Source: an uncultured Prevotella sp.
Lineage (GTDB): Bacteria > Bacteroidota > Bacteroidia > Bacteroidales > Bacteroidaceae
NCBI GenBank assembly: GCA_944320105.1
Contig: CALUGA010000006.1
Coordinates: 37,680 to 101,679 of the forward strand
DNA length: 64,000 bases
Direction: 5' to 3'
Numbering within the stretch: the stretch's first letter is position 1; every line of letters begins with the position of its first letter. The notes below the pieces were generated by a model. That model did not search any database, was not told the DNA's origin, and saw only the letters and a list, made by a program, of their open reading frames with translations. Shown here piece by piece: positions 17,177 through 25,605 of this stretch. The translations under genes were made by a program, and so were the position numbers.

Positions 17177-19228
17177 ATGAATACGGAAAAGAAACATTTC
17201 AAGCGCACCACCGTGACGGCGGCACTGCCATACGCCAATGGTGGAGTACACATAGGACACCTGGCCGGGGTCTACGTGCCGGCCGACATATACGCGCGCT
17301 ACCTCAGGCTCAAGGGAGAGGACGTGCGCTTCATCTGCGGAAGCGACGAGCACGGAGTGCCAATAACCATCCGCGCCAAGAAGGAGGGCATAACGCCGCA
17401 GGCCGTGGTGGACCGCTACCACGCCATGATAAAGAAGAGCTTCGAGGACTTCGGCATCTCGTTCGACATCTACAGCCGAACCACTTCCGACATCCACACC
17501 AAGACGGCGGCCGACTTCTTCCGCAAACTCTACGACGACGGAAAGCTGATTGAGCGCGAAACCGAGCAGTACTACGACGAGGAGGCCCACCAGTTCCTGG
17601 CCGACCGCTACATCACCGGCGAATGCCCGCACTGCCACAACCCCAAGGCTTACGGCGACCAGTGCGAGAAGTGCGGCAGCGACCTCGACCCCACGGAGCT
17701 TATCAATCCGCAGTCGGCCATCAGCGGCTCCAAGCCGGTGCTCAAGAAAACCAAGAACTGGTACCTGCCGCTCAACGATTACCAGCAGTGGCTCAAGGAG
17801 TGGATACTCGATGGCCACAAGGAATGGCGGCCCAACGTGTACGGCCAGTGCAAGAGCTGGCTCGACCTCGACCTCCAGCCGCGCGCCATGACGCGCGACC
17901 TCGACTGGGGCATCCCCGTGCCTGTGGATGGGGCGGAGGGCAAGGTGCTCTACGTGTGGTTCGATGCGCCCATCGGATACATATCCAACACCAAGGAGCT
18001 GATGCCCGACGACTGGCAGAAGTGGTGGCAGGATCCCGAGACGCGCCTCGTCCATTTCATCGGCAAGGACAACATCGTGTTCCACTGCATCGTGTTCCCG
18101 TCGATGCTCAAGGCTCACGGGGGATACATACTGCCCGACAACGTGCCGGCTAACGAGTTCCTAAACCTTGAGAACGACAAGATATCAACGTCGCGCAACT
18201 GGGCCGTGTGGCTGCACGACTACCTCGTGGAGATGCCCGGCAAGCAGGACGTGATGCGCTATGTGCTCACAGCCAACGCACCCGAGACCAAGGACAACAA
18301 CTTTACTTGGCGCGACTTCCAGGACCGCAACAACAACGAGCTGGTGGCCGTCTACGGCAACTTCGTTAACCGCGCCTTGCAGCTCACGAAGAAATACTGG
18401 GACGGAGTGGTGCCGGCCTGCGGCGAGCTTAACGACACCGACCGCCTGGCTCTGGACGAGTTCAAGGACGTCAAGGAGAAGATCGAGGCTCTGCTCGACG
18501 CATTCAAGTTCCGCGAGGCGCAGAAAGAGGCCATGAACCTGGCTCGCATCGGCAACCGCTACATCACCGAGTGTGAGCCGTGGAAGGTGTGGAAGACCGA
18601 CCCGAAGCGCGTGGAGACCATACTCTACGTGTCGCTCCAGATAGTGGCCAACCTCGCCATTGCCTTCGAGCCGTTCCTGCCCTTCAGCAGCGCCCGCCTG
18701 CGCAAGATGGTAAACATGGAAGCAGCCGACTGGAACAGCCTTGGCAGCACCGACCTGCTGCAGCCCGGCCACAAGCTCGGCGAGCCGGAGCTGCTCTTCG
18801 AGAAGATTGACGACGAGGCTATAGAATACCAGCTCAAGAAGCTCGACGACGCCAAGAAGGCCAACGAGGCCGCCGCCCGCAAGGCCGACCCCGTGAAGGC
18901 CACCGTCGATTTTGCCGACTTCGAGAAGATAGACATACGCGTGGGCCACGTAAAAGCCTGCGAGAAGGTGAAGAAATCGGGCAAGCTCCTGAAGTTCACC
19001 ATCGACGACGGATCGGGCCGCGACCGCACCATCGTCTCCGGCATAGCCAAGTACTACGAGCCGGAAGAGCTGGTGGGCAAGGACGTGCTCTTCATGGCCA
19101 ACCTCGCCCCGCGCAAGCTCATGGGCATTGAGAGCGAGGGAATGATACTCTCCGCCGAGGATGCCGACGGCTCGCTCGCCGTAACCACCACGCTGCGCAA
19201 GGCCGCGCCGGGCAGCAAGGTGTGCTGA
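17177..19228 (+). CDS. metG: Methionyl-tRNA synthetase
   Basis: Charges tRNA-Met and initiator tRNA in the cytosol. The 683-residue protein carries the HIGH motif in [10 protein letters not shown], the zinc knuckle CPHC...CEKC within the connective peptide, and the KMSKS-equivalent [11 protein letters not shown] (an accepted variant in this family). The C-terminal 110 residues ([13 protein letters not shown] onward) form the EMAP-II-like tRNA-binding/dimerisation domain. The last 30 bases including the stop region are repeated exactly at 22477-22506, next to a strong terminator hairpin, whereas no terminator follows this copy. That suggests that foreign DNA was inserted at the 3' end. Confidence 0.97.
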   Translation: MNTEKKHFKRTTVTAALPYANGGVHIGHLAGVYVPADIYARYLRLKGEDVRFICGSDEHGVPITIRAKKEGITPQAVVDRYHAMIKKSFEDFGISFDIYSRTTSDIHTKTAADFFRKLYDDGKLIERETEQYYDEEAHQFLADRYITGECPHCHNPKAYGDQCEKCGSDLDPTELINPQSAISGSKPVLKKTKNWYLPLNDYQQWLKEWILDGHKEWRPNVYGQCKSWLDLDLQPRAMTRDLDWGIPVPVDGAEGKVLYVWFDAPIGYISNTKELMPDDWQKWWQDPETRLVHFIGKDNIVFHCIVFPSMLKAHGGYILPDNVPANEFLNLENDKISTSRNWAVWLHDYLVEMPGKQDVMRYVLTANAPETKDNNFTWRDFQDRNNNELVAVYGNFVNRALQLTKKYWDGVVPACGELNDTDRLALDEFKDVKEKIEALLDAFKFREAQKEAMNLARIGNRYITECEPWKVWKTDPKRVETILYVSLQIVANLAIAFEPFLPFSSARLRKMVNMEAADWNSLGSTDLLQPGHKLGEPELLFEKIDDEAIEYQLKKLDDAKKANEAAARKADPVKATVDFADFEKIDIRVGHVKACEKVKKSGKLLKFTIDDGSGRDRTIVSGIAKYYEPEELVGKDVLFMANLAPRKLMGIESEGMILSAEDADGSLAVTTTLRKAAPGSKVC

Positions 19229-19230
19229 GG
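19201..19230 (+). repeat. Left copy of the 30-bp direct repeat (metG 3' end)
   Basis: The 30 bases beginning GGCCGCGCCG and ending TGTGCTGAGG, which encode the last metG codons and the stop, are identical to 22477-22506. The flanking bases differ on both sides, so the identity has sharp edges. Confidence 0.95.
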
Positions 19231-19283
19231 CAGGCACCGGAGGCGGCAGATTTGCCAACCAAGTTTTAAACCATCAAGGAAAT

Positions 19284-21095
19284 ATGCAGGCGATAATACT
19301 GGCGGCAGGGATGGGCCGCAGGCTTGGCGAGTTTACAAAGGACAACACCAAGTGCATGGTTGAGGTGAACGGCGTGAAGCTCATCGACCGTATGTTGGGG
19401 CAACTTTCGCGCCTCAGCCTCACGAGGGTGGTCATCGTAGTGGGCTATAAGGGCGACGGGCTGCGCCGACACATAGGCGACAGGTACAGGGGAAAACTCA
19501 ACATTGAGTATGTGGAGAACCCCGTGTACGACCGCACCAACAACATATACTCGCTTTGGCTGGCCAAGGACAAGCTGCGCGAGGACGACACGCTGCTGCT
19601 GGAGTCTGACCTCATCTTCTCTGACCGGATACTCGGCATGATTGTCAATGACAGCCACCCGAACATAGCCCTCGTGGCCAAGTATGAGACATGGATGGAC
19701 GGTACGATGGTGCGCATAGATTCTGATGGGAACATTCTGAATTTCATACCTAAGAAAGCGTTCCGCTTTGAGGATACCGGCGACTATTACAAGACGGTGA
19801 ACATATACAAGTTCAGCCGCAGTTTCTCGTCAGAGAAGTACATACCTTTCATGGACGCTTACTGCCACGCACTCGGCAACAACGAGTACTACGAGCAAGT
19901 GCTGCGCGTAATCACTTTGCTCGACAATTCGAACCTTAAGGCATTGCCAGTGGAAAAGGAGAAGTGGTACGAGATAGACGACGTGCAAGACCTTGACATC
20001 GCAGAGGCCATGTTTGCCGAAGACGAGGAGATGCTGCGCCGCTACAACTTCCGCTACGGCGGGCATTGGAGGTTTCCTAAGATGCTCGATTTCTGCTATC
20101 TGGTGAACCCTTATTTCCCTGACGCGCAGATGAAGGCCGAAATGAAGGCCAACTTCGACACCCTGCTCACCGAATACCCATCGGGGATGTACGTCAACTC
20201 GCTGCTGGCTGGCAGGTATTTCGGTATCCGCCAGGAATATGCGGTGCCGGGGAACGGGGCGGCTGAGCTTATCAAAATCCTTATGGAGGGCGGCGGAGGC
20301 AAGACGGGCGTGGTTTATCCCACATTCGAGGAGTACCCCAATCGCCTGCCACGCGAGAGCATCGTGCCGTTCATGGCTTGCGGGCCAGACCTCAGTTACA
20401 CTGCCGATGACCTCATGGCTTTCTTTGGCGACAAGGGCATAGGCCGGCTGCTACTGGTAAACCCCGACAATCCTTCGGGCAATTTCATCCCCGTGGACGA
20501 TGTGATGAGGCTGTGCCGGTGGTGCGGCGAGCGGTCCATACAGCTTGTTGTGGATGAGTCGTTCGTGGATTTCAGTATCGGTTTTGAGCGTAACACCCTC
20601 TTGCGCAACGATGTCCTTGAGGCCAACCCATGGCTTGTGGTCGTGAAGAGCATATCCAAGTCATATGGCGTTCCCGGCTTGCGGCTTGGTGTCTTGGCCT
20701 CGTCTGACGCTGAATTGGTGAGCCGAGCAAGGAAGAGCGTGAGCATCTGGAACATCAACTCTTTCGCGGAGTTCTATATGCAGATATTCAGCAAGTACCG
20801 TCAGGCGTATGTCTCGGCCTGCCATAAGTTCATTGCCGAGCGTGAGCGTTTCTTTGGCAGGTTGCAGGGTATACCGTGGCTAAGGGTGCTGCCGTCACAG
20901 GCGAACTACTTCTGCTGCGAGGTTACGGGTAAGTACACGTCGCACGAGCTGGCAAGGGTACTCCTTTCGAGGTTCAACATAATGATTAAGGACTGTAATA
21001 CTAAGACAGGGCTGGAGCAGCGAAACTTCGTGCGCATATCCGTTCGCGACGCATCGGACAACGACCGTCTCGTGGACGCGCTATCGCAGCTCTGA
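19284..21095 (+). CDS. Bifunctional nucleotidyltransferase / CobD-like PLP aminotransferase
   Basis: A 603-residue fusion. Residues 1-240 are a LicC-type sugar/choline-phosphate nucleotidyltransferase (LAAGMGRRLGEFTKDNTKCM, NNIYSLWLAKD, LLESDLIF). Residues from about 265 form a fold-type-I PLP enzyme with GNGAAELIKIL, LLVNPDNPSGNF, LVVDESFVDFS and the PLP lysine K459 in VKSISKSYGVPGLRLG. The GNGAAELI and VDESFVDF forms resemble threonine-phosphate decarboxylase (CobD) and the Campylobacter capsule phosphoserine decarboxylase more than HisC. A plausible job is making CDP-ethanolamine, CDP-serinol or a similar activated amino-alcohol phosphate for glycan decoration; CDP-aminoethylphosphonate is an alternative. 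Lower G+C suggests acquisition. Confidence 0.8.
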   Translation: MQAIILAAGMGRRLGEFTKDNTKCMVEVNGVKLIDRMLGQLSRLSLTRVVIVVGYKGDGLRRHIGDRYRGKLNIEYVENPVYDRTNNIYSLWLAKDKLREDDTLLLESDLIFSDRILGMIVNDSHPNIALVAKYETWMDGTMVRIDSDGNILNFIPKKAFRFEDTGDYYKTVNIYKFSRSFSSEKYIPFMDAYCHALGNNEYYEQVLRVITLLDNSNLKALPVEKEKWYEIDDVQDLDIAEAMFAEDEEMLRRYNFRYGGHWRFPKMLDFCYLVNPYFPDAQMKAEMKANFDTLLTEYPSGMYVNSLLAGRYFGIRQEYAVPGNGAAELIKILMEGGGGKTGVVYPTFEEYPNRLPRESIVPFMACGPDLSYTADDLMAFFGDKGIGRLLLVNPDNPSGNFIPVDDVMRLCRWCGERSIQLVVDESFVDFSIGFERNTLLRNDVLEANPWLVVVKSISKSYGVPGLRLGVLASSDAELVSRARKSVSIWNINSFAEFYMQIFSKYRQAYVSACHKFIAERERFFGRLQGIPWLRVLPSQANYFCCEVTGKYTSHELARVLLSRFNIMIKDCNTKTGLEQRNFVRISVRDASDNDRLVDALSQL

Positions 21096-21124
21096 ATGCA
21101 AACGCATAACCAATAAGCGCAACC

Positions 21125-22147
21125 ATGGAGATATGCATCTGCGGCGGAGGCAACCTCGGCCATGTGATGGCCGGTTTTATGGCTTCCCTGGGGCAAGACA
21201 ACGTAAGCCTGCTTACAAGGAGGCCCAGGCTGTGGGCCGACAGGCTGATAGTGGACACCCCGCATGAAACGCTTGAGGGGAGCCTGGCTCGCGTTTCGGA
21301 CAATCCAGCCGACGTTGTGGCCGGAGCCGACATGGTGCTCCTGTGCCTGCCGGGATGGTCGATAGGTCCCACCCTGGAGCTTATAGCCCCGTGGTTGGGG
21401 CAGGATGCTGCCGTGGGCAGCGTGGTGTCGAGCACCGGGTTCTACTTCGAGGCCATTCGCGTGCTGCCACGTGGAACAAAGCTGTTTGGCTTCCAGCGTG
21501 TGCCGTTCATAGCCCGCACCGAGGAGTACGGGCGCCGTGCCGCCCTGCTCGGCTACAAGAAGAAGCTCGTGGTAGGCACGGAGAATATCGCTGACTGCGA
21601 AAGCTTCAGGGCGGAGATGAGCCGCCTCACTGCCACCGCCACCGTGCTGGCAGGCAGTATGTACGAGGTGAGCCTCACCAACAGCAACCCTTTGCTGCAC
21701 CCCGCGCGCCTCTTTTCGCTTTGGAAAGACTGGCGGCCAGGAACGATATACGGCAGTGCGCCGCTTTTCTATGAGGAGTGGACCGAAGAGGCCGCGCAGA
21801 TTTACATCAACCTCGACTCGGAGCTGCAATCCCTGCTCGCCCTGTTGCCGGTGCAGGCGGGCTGCATACCCACCGTGCTCGACTATTACGAGAGCCACGA
21901 CGCTGCCTCGCTCGCTGCCAAGCTGCGGTCGATAGAGGCGTTCAAGGGCATAAAGGCACCCATGAAGCAGCTTGCCGGCGGCTTCGTACCCGACTTCGGC
22001 CACAGGTATTTCACCGAGGATTTCCCCTTCGGCCTTAAGATAGTGCGCGACCTCGCCGCATCAAAGCACCTTTATGCACCAACGGTGGAGCAAGTCTGCG
22101 GCTGGGGCATGGACTGCGTTGAGAGGTATTCGCTGAGGCAACAGTAG
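21125..22147 (+). CDS. Opine dehydrogenase-like (octopine/nopaline dehydrogenase family)
   Basis: A 340-residue cytosolic oxidoreductase. The Rossmann motif is ICICGGGNLGHVMAG at the N-terminus, and the middle NSNPLLHPARLFSLW matches the catalytic His region of octopine/nopaline dehydrogenases (NP...HP). These enzymes reductively join an amino acid amine to a 2-oxo acid with NAD(P)H. It lies 29 bases after the fusion gene inside the metG insert, so the two probably act on the same product. In some O-antigens opine-type N-(1-carboxyethyl) amino acids decorate the glycan, which would fit; the actual substrate is unknown. Confidence 0.8.
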   Translation: MEICICGGGNLGHVMAGFMASLGQDNVSLLTRRPRLWADRLIVDTPHETLEGSLARVSDNPADVVAGADMVLLCLPGWSIGPTLELIAPWLGQDAAVGSVVSSTGFYFEAIRVLPRGTKLFGFQRVPFIARTEEYGRRAALLGYKKKLVVGTENIADCESFRAEMSRLTATATVLAGSMYEVSLTNSNPLLHPARLFSLWKDWRPGTIYGSAPLFYEEWTEEAAQIYINLDSELQSLLALLPVQAGCIPTVLDYYESHDAASLAAKLRSIEAFKGIKAPMKQLAGGFVPDFGHRYFTEDFPFGLKIVRDLAASKHLYAPTVEQVCGWGMDCVERYSLRQQ

Positions 22148-22245
22148 GTTAGTGGTCTGGCGGTATGCCCGTGCAATGGCATCCCCCTGCCCCTTGCCAT
22201 GTTGTGCCAGCGTTGGCGGCTGTTATGGTCGGCGTTCGTATTTCC

Positions 22246-22276
22246 TTTGTGGTTACGCCGTTTTTTCGTAACTTTG
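22246..22276 (+). promoter_or_regulatory. Consensus promoter before the truncated acetyltransferase
   Basis: TTTG at 22246-22249 and TAACTTTG at 22269-22276 with exactly 19 bases between them, the best match to the Bacteroidetes consensus in the window. Transcription would start about 20 bases before the pseudogene ATG at 22300. Confidence 0.8.
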
Positions 22277-22299
22277 CAGTTGAACAATATCATCATTCA

Positions 22300-22506
22300 A
22301 TGAACAAATACACTCAGTTTGCCCTGCTCTCGGCCTCTACGCTCAGGATGCTGCCCCACATATTGTGGTATTTGCGGTTGTGCCGGATCCACTTGGAACA
22401 CTCTTATGCCACATACCTCAATGCCGACAGGATAGGCCGCGACTTTTACTGCCTGCACCTCGTGACGCTTGGCAACGGCCGCGCCGGGCAGCAAGGTGTG
22501 CTGAGG
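22300..22506 (+). pseudogene. Truncated left-handed beta-helix (serine-acetyltransferase-like) gene
   Basis: From the ATG at 22300 the frame gives about 59 residues that look like the start of a CysE-like or serine-acetyltransferase-related protein: LRMLPHILWYLRL, then LNADRIGRDFYCLHLVTLGNG, which resembles the first hexapeptide-repeat coils. At 22477 it runs into the 30-bp metG 3'-end copy, and everything after that (to 22650) is unrelated translation, so the hexapeptide domain is missing. The promoter and start are intact, hence a decayed or recombined gene. The identification rests on a short stretch. Confidence 0.55.
22477..22506 (+). repeat. Right copy of the 30-bp direct repeat (metG 3' end)
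   Basis: Identical over 30 bases to 19201-19230. It cuts the acetyltransferase-like frame and is followed 27 bases later by a terminator hairpin, as if this were the ancestral metG end. Confidence 0.95.
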
Positions 22507-22532
22507 GCGGTGTGCCTAAACTATATTTCAAG

Positions 22533-22583
22533 GCTCTGTCTCAGCCCTGCCAGTGGCAGGTGGGGCAGAGCTTTCTTTTCCTT
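22533..22583 (+). terminator. Hairpin terminator, probably the original metG terminator
   Basis: Outer stem GCTCTG (22533-22538) with CAGAGC (22566-22571), inner perfect stem CCTGCC-AGT-GGCAGG, followed by TTTCTTTTCCTT. Confidence 0.75.
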
Positions 22584-22624
22584 GTGTGCGGGGCAGCAAT
22601 GCCGCATGGCAAAATCAAAGTGCG

Positions 22625-23563
22625 ATGAGAGAAAGAGTAAACGAATATGATTACCTGAAGAGCGTGTTCATCACGCTGATGGTGGTGTTTCATCTGGCGT
22701 ATTTCGGCGACAGCCACCCGTATGCCAAGGCGATAGTCTACACGTTCCACATGCCGGCGTTCCTCGTTCTGTCGGGCTTCTTGGCCAATGTGGGCAAGGA
22801 TCGGCGCTCAATGGGGCGGCAGTTTCTGTGGCTCTTCGTGCCTTACGCAGTGATGGAGGCGGCCTATGCCGCAGCTACCTGCGTCATGGATGTGCGAGGC
22901 GGAATAGGCGAACTGTCGGCGAGGTCGCTCGCCGTGGCCGTGCTGGCGAGGCCGGTGGGGCCTTATTGGTACTTGCACACCCTCATGCTGTGCCTTGCGG
23001 CCTACTGGCTTGCCGCGCGCATCACCCGGAAGAGCGGCGGAGTGGCCACGCGCATGATCCTGCTCGGCCTCATGCTGTGGGGGCTGTCTTGTGGCCTTGG
23101 CCTTATGGGCATGGCCAACGCAATGTATTTCCTTGCGGGTGCTGTGGCCCGGCAGTGCCGCGCGAGCCTCCTCTCACTTGCCCCGCCGTCGTGGCTGGCG
23201 GTGGTGGCACTGGCCTTGCTCTGTGCCGATGAGGCCAATCTCGACAAGTCTGCCGCAGGCGGCGCGGCCATCACGTGGCTCGCCTTCAGCTTCCTTTTGT
23301 GGCTCTATCCCCATATACCGCAAAAGTTCGGGCGGCTGTTGCTTTTCATTGGGCGCAACACGCTTGCGGTGCTCTTGTTCTCTCCAATATTCACCATGGC
23401 CGTGAAGCCCCTCATACCGCTTTTTGCCTTCGACCCGACGGCCATCTCCTTTGCGGTGGTGGCCACGGTGCTGACGCTTGCCGGCAGCATGGCCGTGGCG
23501 GGATGCATGGACAGGCTGGGACTTTCGCGCTGGTTTTGCGGTGGGCGGTTGCTTGATTGCTGA
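22625..23563 (+). CDS. Acyltransferase family 3 (fucose 4-O-acetylase-like) membrane protein
   Basis: A multi-pass membrane protein, 312 residues from the ATG at 22625. The opening NEYDYLKSVFITLMVVFHLAYF holds the catalytic-type His, and TFHMPAFLVLSGFL is characteristic of the fucose-4-O-acetylase-like branch. The longer frame to 22553 runs through the terminator hairpin and is rejected. It probably acetylates a surface sugar. Its 3' end faces the convergent minus-strand glycosyltransferase-like gene with 27 bases between. Confidence 0.82.
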   Translation: MRERVNEYDYLKSVFITLMVVFHLAYFGDSHPYAKAIVYTFHMPAFLVLSGFLANVGKDRRSMGRQFLWLFVPYAVMEAAYAAATCVMDVRGGIGELSARSLAVAVLARPVGPYWYLHTLMLCLAAYWLAARITRKSGGVATRMILLGLMLWGLSCGLGLMGMANAMYFLAGAVARQCRASLLSLAPPSWLAVVALALLCADEANLDKSAAGGAAITWLAFSFLLWLYPHIPQKFGRLLLFIGRNTLAVLLFSPIFTMAVKPLIPLFAFDPTAISFAVVATVLTLAGSMAVAGCMDRLGLSRWFCGGRLLDC

Positions 23564-23590
23564 CGGCGCGCAGCCCCTTGTTATCCACGG

Positions 23591-24508
23591 CTATGCTTGC
23601 TTGGGCTTCTCGTTGTGGTAGGCAAACTTGTATTTCCCGTTGAAATCGTAGTGCAGCACGTGCTTGCGGAACTTGTGCAGGTTGTAGCGCAGGGAGAAGG
23701 CAATGGCCGTTAGCAGCGGTGTGCGCGGCGCGGCGTAGAGGCACCGTGGCATGTTTACGTAGTACAGGTCGGCCATGGTGTCGAAGGCGGAGAAGTCTTT
23801 CGGGCCTCCCTTGTAGAGCCATTCCTCGGCGTAGTAGCGTTCTTTGAGGTCATCGTCTGTTATTGGCGGCAGGGCAGCGAGGTAGCTTCCGCGCGCCCAC
23901 CAGAAGTTGCCCCCGTAGAGGTAGTACTTCATTGGTGGCGGCGGCAAGCGGTAGCAGCCGTATGTGTCGTAGCCATCGGAGAGGGCGTTTACGGCCACGT
24001 GCCACTTCTCGAAGATTGTCCACTCCATCATGAGCCGCCACGATGTGACGTTGCGCAGGAACTTTTGGCGGTAGCCGCTCGGCTGGCTGTTGGTGGGGTA
24101 GTACGATACGCCCTTGGTGTGGAAGTAATATATTAGGCAGTCTTCCTCGGTGCCGAGCTGCCGGGCAATGCGCAGCGCAGGGTATTCAAAGTGTCCCGGT
24201 GGTGGCGTTACGGCTGCCATAACGGCCTTTTCGGTGCCAATGATGCGTTCAAGTTCGGCGCTGTCGCCCGGCTCCATGGGTATGCAGCTCACGTAGAACC
24301 GCCGCGTGGCGTCGAGCAGGCCGCTGCTGCGCAGGCTCGCCATCTGCTCGGCCACCATCTGGCGCCACGGTCCCGCACAGTATACGTGGTAAATCCCGTA
24401 GATTGGCTTGCCGCCGGCGGGCGGCTCGTGGTCCCAAGGGCTGAGGTCGTAGCGGCGCGATGCCCTGAAGAAAGTGTCGCGGAATTTGTGTAGCAGTGAG
24501 TATGTCAT
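23591..24508 (-). CDS. Putative glycosyltransferase-like protein
   Basis: A 305-residue soluble protein without signal peptide or clear membrane segment. Notable motifs are YGIYHVYCAGPWRQMVAEQM near the start, CLIYYFHTKGVSYY in the middle and YYLYGGNFWWARGSYL later. The HTKG and GGNFWWA blocks recur in glycosyltransferase-like proteins of capsule loci, where an Asn/Trp-rich loop lines the donor pocket. I cannot name a CAZy family. The start overlaps the stop of the upstream GT4 gene (ATGA-type overlap), so three minus-strand genes form a coupled operon. Function in glycan assembly is inferred from context. Confidence 0.65.
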   Translation of the reverse strand: MTYSLLHKFRDTFFRASRRYDLSPWDHEPPAGGKPIYGIYHVYCAGPWRQMVAEQMASLRSSGLLDATRRFYVSCIPMEPGDSAELERIIGTEKAVMAAVTPPPGHFEYPALRIARQLGTEEDCLIYYFHTKGVSYYPTNSQPSGYRQKFLRNVTSWRLMMEWTIFEKWHVAVNALSDGYDTYGCYRLPPPPMKYYLYGGNFWWARGSYLAALPPITDDDLKERYYAEEWLYKGGPKDFSAFDTMADLYYVNMPRCLYAAPRTPLLTAIAFSLRYNLHKFRKHVLHYDFNGKYKFAYHNEKPKQA

Positions 24509-25605
24509 TTCTCTTTCCTGTATATTGTCTCATACTTGCGGCGCATGGCGCAGATGCCGAAGTGTTCCTGGGCGTAGGCCCGGGCGCGCCCGGCCAGTGC
24601 CTCGCGGTTGGCTCCGGGCAGCACATGGCGCAGCAGGTGGAGGTACTGTTCGAGGCTGTTCCCCTCCACCTTCAGCGGCCAGTCGGGCGGCATGGTGTCC
24701 TTGAGGCCGGGGCAGTTGTTTATTATGTTTGGCAGGCCGGCCATCGATGCCTCTATTGAGACGATGCTCAGGCCCTCGAACTCCGACGGCATGATCATGT
24801 AGTCGAAGGACGGCATGTAGGCCGACAGGCCGTAGAGTGGGGGCGTGAGGCTCGCGTTGGGCAGCCCTGCCAACCGCCGCTGCGCCTCGGCGAGCAGCTG
24901 TCCGTCGCCCATCACGTGGAAGAAGTAGCGGCCGTCGCCGGCCATTGCCTCTATGATGTCGAGCAGGCGCGATATGCCTTTCTGCGGTTCCAGCCGCCCG
25001 GCGAAGAGTATGTTCACCTTGTCCTTTACGATGCCGGGGTATGGCTTGGCCTCGGGCAGCTCCACTCCGTTGGGGATTATGGGGGCTTGCTCGCCGTAGG
25101 CGCCGGCGTATGCATCCCTGACGGAGGGCGATATGGCCACGTTGCCCCTCTCGCGCTTGAAGAACCGCTCGCAGGCGGCGCCGAGGCGGCGTTGCCCCGT
25201 CCACAGCCGCGTGTTGTGTATGGTGCGCACTATGCGGCATTTGCCGAGCAGGCCGGGGAACAAGGTGAAGAAAGCCAGGGTGCTCATGTCGGGTACCTCG
25301 GTGTGGGTGTGTATCACGTCGGGCCGCCATCGCAGCCATACGATGATGAAGCGCAGCGGGAAGAGCAGGGCGGCAATGCGCTCGAAGACGAAGTGGAACC
25401 TTATGTCGGGCATGAGCGAGCGGTGGCAGTGCACGCCGGCTGCGCGCAGCTCGCCGATGAACACCTTGGTGTAGGCCGAGCGTCCGCGCACCACTTCGAG
25501 CACGTGGTACTCCATGTCGGGCGATGCCGACTTGGCTATGCTCGCGGCCACTCGTTCGGCCCCGCCCATGTCGAAGTGCGATATGATGTGGAAAACCCTC
25601 TTCAT
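24505..25605 (-). CDS. Glycosyltransferase family 4 protein
   Basis: A 366-residue GT-B glycosyltransferase. N-terminal acceptor domain: VFHIISHFDMGGAERVA, the classical GGAE motif. C-terminal donor domain: NILFAGRLEPQKGISRLLDII and MIMPSEFEGLSIVSIEASM, the E-x7-E type motif of GT4. The ATG at 25605 is chosen over an in-frame extension to 25953 because that extension overlaps the upstream gene almost entirely. It overlaps its neighbours by 4 bases at both ends, so the three genes are translated as a coupled unit. It probably adds a sugar to the lipid-linked repeat unit. Confidence 0.9.
   Translation of the reverse strand: MKRVFHIISHFDMGGAERVAASIAKSASPDMEYHVLEVVRGRSAYTKVFIGELRAAGVHCHRSLMPDIRFHFVFERIAALLFPLRFIIVWLRWRPDVIHTHTEVPDMSTLAFFTLFPGLLGKCRIVRTIHNTRLWTGQRRLGAACERFFKRERGNVAISPSVRDAYAGAYGEQAPIIPNGVELPEAKPYPGIVKDKVNILFAGRLEPQKGISRLLDIIEAMAGDGRYFFHVMGDGQLLAEAQRRLAGLPNASLTPPLYGLSAYMPSFDYMIMPSEFEGLSIVSIEASMAGLPNIINNCPGLKDTMPPDWPLKVEGNSLEQYLHLLRHVLPGANREALAGRARAYAQEHFGICAMRRKYETIYRKEK

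Larger units (their letters stand above)
19231..22506 (+). mobile_element. Putative accessory insert at the metG 3' end
   Basis: A segment of about 3.3 kb bracketed by the 30-bp repeats. It holds the cytidylyltransferase-aminotransferase fusion gene, the opine-dehydrogenase-like gene and a truncated acetyltransferase with its own promoter. The fusion gene has visibly lower G+C (near 50% in places) than metG. The right repeat is followed by what looks like the original metG terminator (22533-22583). No integrase or transposase is present, so the route of entry (site-specific insertion, homologous exchange or a local duplication) is open. Confidence 0.6.

Noticed and set aside
18180-18200. KISTS instead of KMSKS in MetG as a defect
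   Set aside because: KISTS-type variants are normal in active MetG of this group, and all other motifs are intact.
22165-22650. A 161-codon plus-strand frame taken as one gene
   Set aside because: Its first part lies upstream of and inside the promoter, and its last part is the metG 3'-end copy and terminator; only the CysE-like middle is kept, as a pseudogene.
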